From assembly GCA_014871385.1 (NCBI GenBank), contig CM026432.1, forward strand, positions 2,382,150 through 2,446,149: a stretch of 64,000 bases of DNA. Reading direction: 5' to 3'. The stretch comes from Ceratodon purpureus (lineage: Eukaryota > Streptophyta > Bryopsida > Pseudoditrichales > Ditrichaceae). Each line of letters begins with the position of its first letter. The stretch's first letter is position 1. Below the pieces are notes generated by a model. That model was not told the origin of the DNA. It did not search any database and was given only the letters and a program-made list of their open reading frames with translations. This document shows, piece by piece, positions 48,124-59,263 of the stretch. Position numbers and translations under genes: made by a program.

Positions 48124-49575
48124 ATGTCGGAGATGTCGGAGATGGCGGAGATGGCGGAGATGGCGGAGATGGCGGAGGAGATGGCGGAAGGTGATGGGAA
48201 TGCAGGGGAGCTCTCGACAGCGGTGCTGGCGATGAGCTTGGGGCATGGTTTGTATGGCATGAGTGGAATTGGCAAAACCGTGTTGGCGATGAACTTGCGA
48301 AACCGTGATTTGGAGGATTTGGAGGTGGAGTCGGATGGGGGAGATGAGAGTGATGAGGAGTTGATGGTGACGCTGGGGTTTGTGCAGCCTGTGGAGGAGT
48401 CATGGAAGATGGCGAGGCAGCAGTTCCCATGTAAAGTGGGCGGGACGCCGGCGTGGTTGGATCCGCTTAAGCTTCCGGAAGGGGAGAACACGCAGTGTGG
48501 GATTTGTGGGAATCCTCTGCAGTTTCTAGTGCAGGTGTACGCGCCGATTGGGGTGGATGATGCAGCGTATAGGGAGGAGGTTTTTCACCGGAGTTTGTTT
48601 CTGTTTGTTTGCCCCGACATGGCGTGCTTGCAGCAGGACCAGCATCATCAGCGGAAGAAACGAGAGGAGAAGCCGTGTAGGAGCGTGAAGGTGTTCCGGT
48701 CGCAGCTCGCGAGGACGAACCGGTTTTACTCGTATGAGCCTCCGAGTGCTGAGAGTGAGCCTGCGTTGAAGGGCGTCCCGGTGTGCACGTGGTGTGGGAC
48801 GTGGAAGGCGACGAGCAGGTGTGGGGGGTGTAAGCAGGTTAGGTATTGCTCTCGGACGCATCAGCTTGCGCATTGGCGGGCTGGGCATGACTCGTTCTGT
48901 CGGACTGTGCAAGCAGAATTGGCTGCCGGCAACCAGCAATCGGATTCCACCGCTACGGAAACGTTACAGAGCTCGGATGCTGGGCAGAAGATGGGCACTA
49001 GGGTTTCAGAGACGCCGCAACAGCCCGGGATCGCTACTGCCGCCAGTGATAAGCTGTGGCCTGAGATGGAACTGATTGTGGGAGAGGAAGAAGACAGCTC
49101 TCCGTCTGGTGATCAGGGCGTGTCAAACGACGCGCAGAAGCTGCTGGAAGATTACGAGACTCGAAGAGCTCAGAATGGTGAGGAATTTTCTGCTATTGAC
49201 ATGCAAGATGTGGAGGAGTCTTCGTTGGATCAGCAGCACTGGGCAGCGTTTCAAGCAAGGCTAGCGAGAGCTCCTGGTCAGGTTCTGAGATACTGTCGAG
49301 CTGTGGGGGCGAAGCCATTGTGGCCCTCATTGCAGGACCAGCCCAAGGAAGGTGATGTCCCTCGTTGTCAAAATTGTGGAGGCTCTCGTATGTTTGAGTT
49401 TCAGTTGCTGCCGCAGCTGCTGTACTATCTGGGCGTGCAGAACGAGGCGGACAGCGATTCCCTCGACTGGGCCACCATCGCTGTGTATACATGTGCTGCG
49501 TCTTGCAACAAATCGGATTCTAGCTTTGAAGGTTATGTGGAGGAGTTTCCATGGGTGCAGCTGGCTGTTACATGA
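48124..49575 (+). CDS. PDCD2: PDCD2 (programmed cell death 2) family protein, 483 aa
   Basis: PDCD2 proteins act as dedicated chaperones for ribosomal protein uS5 (RPS2) during small-subunit assembly, as established in yeast and animals. Single exon. The first ATG in frame is at 48124; six more in-frame ATGs follow within 57 bp because of a 9 bp repeat (MSEMSEMAEMAEM). The conserved N-terminal domain starts near LGFVQPVEESW, with GGTPAWLDPLKLP and CGICGNPLQFLVQVYAP. A MYND zinc finger spans about residues 221-259 (CTWCGTWKATSRCGGC, YCSRTHQLAHW, HDSFC). The C-terminal PDCD2_C domain has PGQVLRYCRAVGAKPLWP, CQNCGGSRMFEFQLLPQLL and FPWVQLAV. An extra N-terminal segment holds GMSGIGKTVLA, which looks like a nucleotide-binding P-loop. 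It is divergent from RAD4. The frame is intact. Confidence 0.93.
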   Translation: MSEMSEMAEMAEMAEMAEEMAEGDGNAGELSTAVLAMSLGHGLYGMSGIGKTVLAMNLRNRDLEDLEVESDGGDESDEELMVTLGFVQPVEESWKMARQQFPCKVGGTPAWLDPLKLPEGENTQCGICGNPLQFLVQVYAPIGVDDAAYREEVFHRSLFLFVCPDMACLQQDQHHQRKKREEKPCRSVKVFRSQLARTNRFYSYEPPSAESEPALKGVPVCTWCGTWKATSRCGGCKQVRYCSRTHQLAHWRAGHDSFCRTVQAELAAGNQQSDSTATETLQSSDAGQKMGTRVSETPQQPGIATAASDKLWPEMELIVGEEEDSSPSGDQGVSNDAQKLLEDYETRRAQNGEEFSAIDMQDVEESSLDQQHWAAFQARLARAPGQVLRYCRAVGAKPLWPSLQDQPKEGDVPRCQNCGGSRMFEFQLLPQLLYYLGVQNEADSDSLDWATIAVYTCAASCNKSDSSFEGYVEEFPWVQLAVT

Positions 49576-51782
49576 GGTTTATTATCACCTGAATTGCTTT
49601 AGTCATTGAAGGTATCCACGTGAGGATTAGATGCAAGATATTTGACATATCATATACTAGATCATCCATTGCTTGCAGGACATGAGAGAAGCTGATGAGC
49701 GATCATTGACTAGTTAAAAAGATGGAGTACAGCTATGGGTGAGCCATAACCAGTCAGGACTTGCGAGATTGAGCAGCTCACAGCATTATAGACTGAGAAT
49801 AGTTCGTATCTTATTTTTATGATATTGACGATTCTATTTTTTGCTTAGGCTAGGAATTAAGAAGGGATCAAAATTTGCAATCCCCGGTAGAAGGCAAATG
49901 TACTGGTATGTACCAATTCAGTAGCATAATGAAGCGGATGTCCCATTGAAAGGAATTTGGGTAGCTCAGTCTTCTAGGCTGTGTGGGCTGTTGTCTTCCT
50001 TGCCTTGTTAGCATTGACATGCCTGAGGGTGTTGGTCTAAGAACAGGTTGCTTCTTCACTCCAACAATATATACAGCCAGATTGTTTGTAACACTGTGCA
50101 TTCTACAGAGGTGTAGCGAGACCAACAGACGCTCATCTTTCAAGCCAGAATCCAATTCACTCACTGGGAAGAATAGCCAGAATTCAGTTACAGTCTCAGA
50201 ATTTTCAGCAGAAAAGAAGTCACGTGGTCACTCATAAATGAAGTACAGCAATGAATGTCAACTTTGGCAAAGGCAGCAATTCATTTCACTTGAGAAGTGA
50301 CTGGAAGTGGGTAATCTTAACTTAGCTTTGAAGCAACGATTCCACCCAATAATCTAGCAGCTTGTGATCCAAACCGGGAGTCGAAGGCTCCTTGCAAATT
50401 GATCCTGGCCACTTCGTTATTGACAAGGTCTGCAAGATGTGGTTCATCATTCTGGATTTGCGCTTCCACAACGCTTTTCCTGTGCAGTAATTTACTGCTG
50501 TTAAATGCAAATTTTCTCTCAATGGATGATCAGATAGTTCATGTCCATGTTATTTTTTGACACCTTAAATAACTTCAATTTTGAGGAATTGTTTCACCTT
50601 CATTCAATGCCCAATTTCAATGAAATTTGTTGGTTTAGATTTTGTAGGAAGAATCTCAAGATGTTGTATCTCGCGAGCATTCTATAACATGGTGGTTTAG
50701 TTTTAAACTTGATTACTTTGTAAAATTTGGACCATTTTTGGACATTTCAAAACTTTTTTGGATTCATCAATGTTTTTAGTATCAATGTATTTTTAAAATG
50801 GTTTTCAAAGAACTTAATAGTTGAAATTTCATTTTATTGAAAAATGTCTAGAAACACCATTTCAATTCTAAAATGCCAATTGTCTATGTTTTTGCCCATA
50901 AAACATTGTTATCTTCTAATCTATAAAGATTTATGAATCCAACTTTAATCTACATCATCTACAATAAGTCTATTGAAGCATTATTGGGTTGAAACACCAA
51001 GCTTCATGTTCATTTGCACATAAAGCACTTCAAAGGTACCGTACGTGATAGGCCAGTTCTACACCTTGCTATCGAATAATTATTACTTTTTTTGGATTTG
51101 CAATTCGACAATTCAATTTCCGTGCCAATTTCGTATTTTAGAGTACAAAAATATTTTTTCTAAAAATAGAAATTTCTGGATATTTCGGCGATTTCAATTT
51201 TAATTTAATTTCTGTCAAAGTGGCCTATCACATATGGTAATAATATGGTTTTAGTGAATGAGACTACAAGCCTTTAGCAATCAATACTTATGGTATCTAA
51301 CTCAAATTTTGAATACCATTTGCAAGCAATTCTATAGAAAAATATTTTAGTATCTAAAATTTAAAAGTTAATGACAAGAGTGGAGATATTCCAACATATT
51401 TTATTTATAAAATGAATAAATTATATTTATTAAGTTTAATGCTTGAGATGGTGCAATGTCAATTTGGAGTAGAAAAGTGATGAAAATTTAAATGAGTCTA
51501 TAAAAATTAATTATGCTATTGTTAAGGCAATCTATCCTCTATATTTTTTAGATAAACAAATTTTTTTTGAATAGGGAATAAGATATTTTATTTGAATACT
51601 TCCATTAGAAATTTCAAAGTGATTTAACAGTTCATACCAATGTAAGGATATCAAAAAATGATGTTCATGACAAATTTTTATATAATGTTTAGATAACATT
51701 ATAAGTATTTAATTTATTTATTTTACAAAGTAAGATGTTGATAAATTTAATTTTATAACATATAAAAATTTGAAAATGATAA
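49576..51782. other. intergenic, no gene seen
   Basis: The PDCD2 3' UTR occupies the first part. From about 50520 the sequence becomes strongly AT-rich with only short open frames. I recognise nothing in it. Confidence 0.5.
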
Positions 51783-51790
51783 GTCTAAAC

Positions 51791-54700
51791 CAGTGTTGCA
51801 CTTGTATGTGTCACACACCCGTGTCTCGAAATGGGTACGTGTACTGGTCTGCGATACGAGGTTGAACTAGTATGCCAAACACAAATACCATGGCAATGCC
51901 CGGGTACTGGGTTCTAAGAGTCATCAGAGACCTTGTTTCCAACCCGTACCTTGGAAAATGTCCCGCATTTCAAACCCTATTCGATGCACGTCTGTGGTTC
52001 ATTATGGCTCCATTTGTCGAAATATTGGTATGAGTAATGCAGACCGAAATGAGATAGTGGAGTTTATTGTTTTGCTTGATGTTTTGTTGGTGGGCTTTAA
52101 GGATTATCGATGCTTCATGAACGTGGATTGTTGCACCTTGAAGAAGAGGTAATGTCGTTTTACATTCTATCGGTTGCACCAACTCCATATAAGCTGATTT
52201 CATGTTGTGTACTGTTCACGTTGTTTGCATGTTGCTCTAGGGTTTTGCGTTTGCTCTAGGATTTTGGGTCAGGGTTTTGATTCGTGTTTGTCACCATGGA
52301 GTCAGTTGACACAGTTCAGATTTTGTTCCATAACGAGGGTGTTTGTGCACATGGTGACACAACTTTACCTATCAATACCATTCACTCTTGCGGAGGTACC
52401 GAGGGAGAGACACACACTGAAGCTACTAGCTCAACTGTGGAGCGCTTTGTGGAGACTAATTGCCGGATTGGAGAAGCAGTTGCTGCGGAAGAGGAAGTCG
52501 CTTGGCAGGTTTTGCAAGCGAAGCTTGCCAACCAGAAGTTGTGGATGCCGCACCATTGAAACTCACATGTGTGGGCGTTTTACTTGTTGAAGGACGGTGC
52601 AATGAAGGACATGGACACTTCGAAGCCACAGATGTTATGATGCATGGTATGCCACCCAAATCTTGCCGCAAGTAGCTCCAGCCAAACAGCACCTTCGTCG
52701 AAGAATAGTCAGAATAGGGTTGGAATCCTCAAGTACTCTGCCGAACACGGACTCACGTCAATGAAGAAGCACGTTGAACGGGAGCACCAGCAGGAGTTTG
52801 TGCGGTACAACAAGTATGCGAAGGACATAGAAGATGCAGCCCGCAGAGAGCAGCAAAAGGGAAAGAAGCATAAGTCTTTGCCACCAACATCGATTACAGA
52901 GTTTTTTTCTTCTGCTCGGCCATACAAGAAGTGCGATTTAATGCAAATCCGTTTCATCGAGGATTTAGTCCTGCTGGTTGCAAAAGGTGGCATTCCGTTG
53001 TCAATGGTTGAGAATCCTTGGCTCAGGCCTTTGGTGCTGCGATGTGATGCACGAGTTGTGTTCCCCACGCGGAATTAGCTTTCGAAAGAACACATTCCCA
53101 ATCTGCTTGCAACAACGATGGAACCCTACGTATATCCGCCGACCGCTGATCAACACTATTACGGTAACATTTGACCTATGGATGTCGCGTGTTGGATACG
53201 ATACATTTGCTGCAGTTGTGAATTTTGTTGACAAGTCATGGGTACCGCAGCATGTAACCATGGGCCTGTTTGATGCTCCGACAACTTCAGGGATAGCACT
53301 GGCTGAAATAGTGAAGCTACTGTTAGAGTAGTTTAAGTTGTCTCACAAAGTGATTTCGTACGTTAAAGACAAAGGCTCTAACCTGAAGACTTTGGAGAGA
53401 GCGTTGTCTGCAAACATTTCGTGTGATGTACTCGGGTTACAAGATCCGTATGCAGGTGTGTGCTTTGGACATGTGATGAGCAAAGCTGCTCAATATGCAA
53501 CTACCGAAGAGAAAGTGTGTATGAAGATGAAAGAGGTGAGCCTTAAGAATGCTCAAGCAGCTCTGTAGAAGACAATTACATGGACTAAGAAATCCACCAA
53601 AGGGAAACACGAATGGGATGTTGCATGCATTGAGGCTGGATTGCCCATAAGGCTATTGAAGACGTCGGTGAAAACTTCGTTTGCATCAAAAGTTGTGTTC
53701 TTTCAAGAAACCTTGAGGTACGCAGATTGTCAGATGACTCTTCCTACGCCGTGAATTTTGTACTAAACCAAACTCGCGGGTTTTCATTGCTCACTGATGC
53801 TATAGCAGGGGCATTGAAACTAATGGTACAAATGGAAGCGCAACACCTTGCTCGCAGCACCATTGAACCACCGTTGGAGTGCGGTGAGTTTGACAGTGAG
53901 CTCGAAATTCTCTATGGACAGATGGCAGGACAAGTTGCAGCGGTTTTGAGGCCGTTTCTTGCCTTCGCTAATAAGTATGACAAAGGACAGGCACAGAACA
54001 TGATAGCTCTTATGTTGGATCCTCGTTTCAAAGGATTGGAGCTGTTGTAGGATTATGTTGGTCGCGAAGTGGCGAAGAAGGTAGTGGATGTGTACGACAC
54101 CAATATCTTGGAGTCGATGTTGGTGAAAGTGACACTGAATTTCTCTCCTCCAGCTGTTCATGGTGCTGAAACTGTTCGCCGGCGGTTTCACGAGCTTCCC
54201 TTTTCGGTGCTCCAGCCTCTACCACCGAAGCTAGCAAGGGGCTGCTACTTGGTGAGCTGAGCCTCTTCCGGCGTCTTGTGGTTGAACCTGATACCGTTGC
54301 ATGCCCTTTGCAGTGGTGGAAGGAACCTGAAAAACGTTTCCAAACTGTTGGTTTTGTTGCACGACAGTTTTTAGGCATTCCAGGTAGTCAAATTGAGTGT
54401 GAAAGGATCTTTTCGATTGCTGGCATCCTCACATCCCTTCGGCGCTGTAGACTTGGAACCGAGAATCTTAATGCCCTTGTGATGATCCAAAAGAATTGGC
54501 CTTTTGATTCCCGTGCAGATACACGTAGTCCCAGTGACATCACTAAATTTTTCAACGATGAGGCTGATCTGCTAGATATTCATGAAGAGGAGGTCATTGC
54601 AGCGGGTGAGCTTGAGTAAGGTTTAGCTTGAGGAGTGTGGAGCAGTGGGTGAGCTTGAGTGAGGATCCGCTTTGACCACTGAACTTGGTTTAATTGAACT

Positions 54701-55053
54701 GATGTTAGAGATAGTAATCTGTTTCAAACTTGAATTGTTTCAAACTGTTTTAATTGGTGTTTTGAGTGTGGGGAGTATGTGAGTTTGGGTTGTTGGAAAT
54801 GTGATAAACTATTTCAAAAATAAGTCTGTGACATATTAGACCCATACACTGGGCAGCCCTGGTATGTGATTTAAAATTCATAGTACATACACGTTTTCTA
54901 CAATTTCAGAATCCTATGAAACCACATACACGTACCATATGTTGGAAATACAATACCATATGTATCACAGTATCTCGACCATCCACATTTCCAAGATTTT
55001 ATTAAAAATCGGCCCCCCCTTTATGCACTTTACAGCATACCAATGCAACACTG
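51791..55053 (+). mobile_element. hAT transposon, 3263 bp, with 8 bp target duplication
   Basis: The ends are CAGTGTTGCA and its inverse TGCAACACTG. GTCTAAAC is duplicated exactly at 51783-51790 and 55054-55061. Ends of the CAGNG type and an 8 bp duplication define the hAT superfamily, and the interior encodes a hAT transposase. The subterminal DNA contains several ACGTGTACTGG/GTACGTGT-like words, possible transposase binding sites. The transposase is broken, so this copy is not autonomous. Confidence 0.93.
52296..54619 (+). pseudogene. hAT transposase, broken
   Basis: Blocks of a BED-finger hAT transposase follow each other on the plus strand. The first ATG at 52296 begins MESVDTVQILFHNEG. 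A degenerate BED-like region near 52700-52800 has the TSMKKHVEREH end of the finger but not clear cysteines. The catalytic domain follows (ITVTFDLWMSRVGYDTFAAVV, YVKDKGSNLKTLERAL). Then ALMLDPRFKGLELL, and the C-terminal dimerisation region with LQWWKEPEKRFQTVGFVARQ and IPGSQIECERIFSIAGILTS. In-frame TAG stops lie at 53329-53331, 53566-53568 and 54048-54050. Frame changes are needed near 52560-52640, 53040-53080, 53710 and 54250. The order of domains and the direction match the element's ends. Confidence 0.88.
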
Positions 55054-55260
55054 GTCTAAACCAACAAGATATGGATTGATTCTTTTATATTGCCATGTTT
55101 TTTTGAATTTTGTTTGGTTCAAGGCGCCAAAGTTGTCCAAGGAATAAATTAGTGCCAACGTTTTTTTGGAAAACAATAATCTTATGAATTTTTTGATAGG
55201 ATTTCTACAATGTAGAATACCAACAAATACTTAGATTTTTCTTAACAAGAAGATATACAA

Positions 55261-56425
55261 ATGGATGAATTTATGAAATTTAACTTCAAGAATATTGAAA
55301 AGTGGATTAAAGGGGCACTTGAAATTGAGGTAAATAATTCTAAATATATATTTGAGATTGTGCAAGATATAGCAAGAGAAATTCATTTGGCATATAAAAC
55401 TTATGCAACATTATAGCAGAGTTAAAGGTACTTTAGAAAGTAAATAATTGATAAAACAAGGCGTATTTGTGCTTTGAAAATTGTAACAATAATAAAAGTG
55501 GACAATGAATTGATGAATCAAATAAGAATTTTGGAAAAAAATCATTGAAATTATATCCTCTAATATTGATAGCATAGTGCTTTTCAAAAGAACAATAGTT
55601 TAAAAACAATGTTTGTTGAAAAAACTACTTAATGCATTTAATAAAAAAACAAACTTTTGCCAAAATTATAAAGCTGAAAATCAATCATTTGATTTTTGAG
55701 CTGTTGTAGAGCAAATTTTCTTTGTTGATGATGTTTTGGATATGGAATGGACATGTATATTACAAGATTAAACAAAAAAAGTTGTAGTTTTTGAATTAAT
55801 TGAAACTGTGTTATTGAATGATGAAAGACACTTATTAGGCTTGGATTTTTATTTTAAACGTCTGCAAGAAATTTTTGGATTTATTTAGTTCAATGCTCGG
55901 GTAGATCACTTCATTGTCAAGTTGACACCACGTGCGGACAAAGTTTGCTACCCCTATATTACATGCCAAAAATAATTTTAAAATTTATGATATTTTTTCT
56001 ACATATACATAACCATGAGTATATCATTTGTATAACTTTTTGAAATTTTTAGTCATCTTTGTTTTTTTTAGTAATTGTTTTAGTTCAATTCTGTATCACT
56101 CTAGTTAGAAACGGAATGTTTTATGAAAAAAAACAAATCATCAAATTTAATTACCACTTTTAACTATGTCATAGGTACTGTGTATATTTACTCATGAAAA
56201 AAATTCAATAAAATTTTGACCCATTTTGGTGGTCCAACTTACCAAAAGAAGATTTTTTTTGGTCGCACGTGGTGTTCAACTTGACAATGGAGTGATCTAC
56301 CTGAGGTTCAATGTTTTTGAAGATGAAAATGAAAATATAAAAAAAATCACATTTGAAAAATATGATTTAAATAATGATGATGAATATCTGAGGGGAGTTG
56401 AGCAATTTGAAGCTATTCTATAAAA
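55261..56425 (+). pseudogene. broken AT-rich coding remnant of unknown origin
   Basis: Several plus-strand stretches read like protein although the DNA is very AT-rich: 55261-55413 (ATG, MDEFMKFNFKNIEKWIKGAL), about 55690-55990 (pieces such as FFVDDVLDMEW and LDFYFKRLQEIFGF), and 56226-56423 (LDNGVIYLRFNVFEDENE). Several breaks separate them. The codon use is Lys/Asn/Ile-rich and unlike the host genes in this window. I cannot name the family. A transferred or virus-derived gene fossil is possible but not shown. Confidence 0.35.
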
Positions 56426-57006
56426 ATTTGAAGCAATTGAATTTTTCATTAATATGGTCTAATAAAAATTTATTGTCATTGAAATTTTTAATTGCCATAA
56501 TGAAGTTACTTCTTAATTTGGAATTTCTTAGTTTGCTTCATAAAAATACAAAATAAAAATACCTTTGAGTATATCTATAAATATTCATTTAAAGAACTTT
56601 TAGAGAATATTTAATAGATTTCAGATGTTGGAATGCAACAATTTCTTCAGAAGTTTAACAACCATGTATGGCAAATATCTCCATGCAAGACGATGATGAA
56701 TCTAGGCATCATTCATTATTTTCTAGATAAGTCATAGCATAATAGTGTTTTCCTTGTTCAAGGTCTCAAATTTAGATAGTAGATGATGTTTCTTAATCCT
56801 TACTACCTCTATTTTTAGGTATTAACATATATTTTCCAACTTTTGAAATTGTTGTCACTTCTATTTGCAATACATTTTCTATCATGTGAAATTTTCATTA
56901 TATATATTTTCAATAATTAGGCTTCTTTTCCACGTTTGTAACACTTGCTACTAAAGTTGTCACCACTTGTGTAAAAGACTTTTATTAACATTTGGCATCA
57001 TTTTAA

Positions 57007-57935
57007 CCCCTTAGTGCCCAAGAAAGCCAAAACGGCTTTTTGCTGTTTCGGTCAGTCTAGATAAAGGAGTTAAAATTGATATTTTTGCCTAAGATTTTTA
57101 CTAGATGCTCATTGTACTGCAAAGTGTATATGATAAAATTTGCAAAGTCAAGTTCCATTTTTAAGACCTTCATCTAAAAAATTTAGGTTTCAAGTCCAAA
57201 ACGGGCAGCTTAAAATTAGGATTTTTTTTTAAAAAAATTCTTGAAATATGTTCATAACCAAACCACCACTCAAATTCCAAAGAGACCCAAGTCAAAAAAT
57301 ATACCAATTTTACAAGGGCAGCATCTAAAAATTACAAAGACAAGCTTCAATATTTTCAGTAATTTTTGAATTACTTCTTTCAAAATTCGTCAAAATTTGA
57401 GATTTTGGAATTTTTAAAAAATAATTTCACCCAAAACTCAAAAACTTATAAAGGCACCTAACCACCGTTCAGATTTTTCTAAAACCAAATATACGCGACG
57501 TCATGCATGTTTTACTATATCAACGTTTTCAAACCTGCTTCTAGAAAACAATTTTTATGAGAGCCAAAAAAATGAATGAGTCTCTCAAATTTTCCATGGA
57601 GGTACTCAACTTGATTACGTACATGGGAAAAAATATGAGCAAAATGTTTGGGGTAACAATCTTCAACTCCCCCTTTGCACCATTTTGTCGGTGTCATTCA
57701 GCCAATGCCCAAAAAAAGTTTTGCTGCAACTTTGAATATTATAATCTCTAAGATGGTAAACATCCAACGGCTGAAAATTTTATCAATACTTATAAAGAAG
57801 GTTTAGTACAAGATCTTACGGCTAAATGTTTAAAAAAATAAATTTTGTTTGGTTCAAATTGTCATTTCTACAAGGTGGTTAAAAATCACTGTTTTGGAGG
57901 TTTTGAGACCCAAAACATGCTTGGGCACTTAGAGG
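57007..57935. mobile_element. piggyBac-type miniature element, copy 3
   Basis: 929 bp with TTAA on both sides (57003-57006 and 57936-57939). Left end CCCCTTAGTGCCCAAG; the inverted right end CCTCTAAGTGCCCAAG matches at 14 of 16 positions. It is the closest of the small copies to the 10 kb element, whose end is CCCTTTAGTGCCCAGC. It shares the internal TATAATCTC and GATCTTACGGCTA blocks with copies 1, 2 and 4. No coding capacity. Confidence 0.85.
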
Positions 57936-58269
57936 TTAAATTATCATTAATTAAATTATCAACAACAAAAAGGCTTCATTAACATACATTTGGCATCTAC
58001 AAATCCATATTGTAGTTTAGAAAGTACATATAGATATACTATACAATCTATTGAAATTTGTTTAAATTGTATATAAAATGATTGATATTTTTTATTTACA
58101 ATCATATATAATCCAATATTGTGTTGGTCCAACATAGATCTTTTGTATTTCATCAACCCATAAAGGACAATCATCCACATTTGGGCTTCTTTGGAATTTT
58201 GGCATGTACCTATGAATGCAATTTACATCGGGATTTTCTGAAATTTTTATTGTAGGTAGGCCGTTCGGA

Positions 58270-59033
58270 GATCTTCGTGTGGGTATTTTTATTTTTCAAT
58301 TCCGACATCGGGATCAAAAGTTATGAAGCTTTAAGTGTCAAACGCCGCTCGTTGGGTAGCTGCTGAAATTTTCTAAGCCACTATGAATGCAGCAAATTCT
58401 GCCCAAAACTGCCAAAAACTGCTAAATTTAGCGAAAATCTGCAAAAATCTGCCCAAAGATGAAACTTTGAAATTCCACCAAAAATTGAAATTTTTCAATT
58501 TTTCAATTTTTTTTTTTTTTTTTTTTTTCTTAAAGATAAAGCAGTAGAGCATGTTTCTATCGTTCGGATTTCAAATCCAAGAATTTTTCATATGCTATTT
58601 TTATTGTCAAAAAACGGCCTTTGTATGTGAATTTCAGCATACCCCCTAGCGGAAAATGATCTTTTGGCAACCTTCCACAACGTATTTGAATATGATATTT
58701 TTTGAAACATGTACCTAATTCACTTAGGAACAAGAATATGGAGAGACTCATCCCATATCTACTTTTAAAAATGGTTTTTTGGGCCTTCAAAACTCTGTTG
58801 TCTCCTTTTTTGCAGGGAAAAAAAACTTGTTTTTTAACTTTGAACGTTACGATCTTGCAATTGGTGAGGAATGAGTGTGTGAGATTTGGTGGACATATAG
58901 AGATAGAAGTTAGCTACAAGATCTTACGGTTAGATGTACTATAAAATATCTCAAGTTTGGAGAATCCACCTAGCTTTGAAGAGGGGCTATTTTGAGGCAG
59001 TTTTGATGAAAAATACCCTTAGAACTTTAGGGG
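58270..59033. mobile_element. piggyBac-type miniature element, copy 4 (left end not found)
   Basis: The right end, inverted, reads CCCCTAAAGTTCTAAG and is followed by TTAA at 59034-59037. The body from about 58390 matches copy 1: GCCCAAAACTGCC repeats, a poly-T tract at 58507-58528, the block at 58560-58650, and GATCTTACGGTTAG near 58920. No matching left end could be found, so it may be truncated; the start given is a guess. Confidence 0.6.
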
Positions 59034-59201
59034 TTAAAAAATTAATTTTTATTGAAAAGAATGTATGAATTTTTAAGAATGTATGAATTTATCCTTTAAA
59101 TGAAGGATATATATAGTGATAGCTTTAATAAAATAACATGAAAAATATGATTTCACTTTTTTTAATAAAATAAAGGACAATAAAACAATGTTTATTATTG
59201 T

Positions 59202-59263
59202 AAATTGTGACAAGTATATAAATAATGCAAGGAAATTGTGACAAGTATATAAATAATGCAAGG
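59202..59263. repeat. 31 bp tandem duplication
   Basis: AAATTGTGACAAGTATATAA and the 11 bases after it occur twice in a row, then again as a short third start. A simple local duplication in AT-rich DNA. Confidence 0.85.

Noticed and set aside
48053-48491. Minus-strand frames across the PDCD2 start, Ser/His-rich
   Set aside because: Shadows of the 9 bp repeat; the plus-strand frame has the conserved protein.
49928-49990. GGGTAGCTCAGTC, resembling the start of a tRNA gene
   Set aside because: No matching acceptor stem, anticodon arm or T-loop follows.
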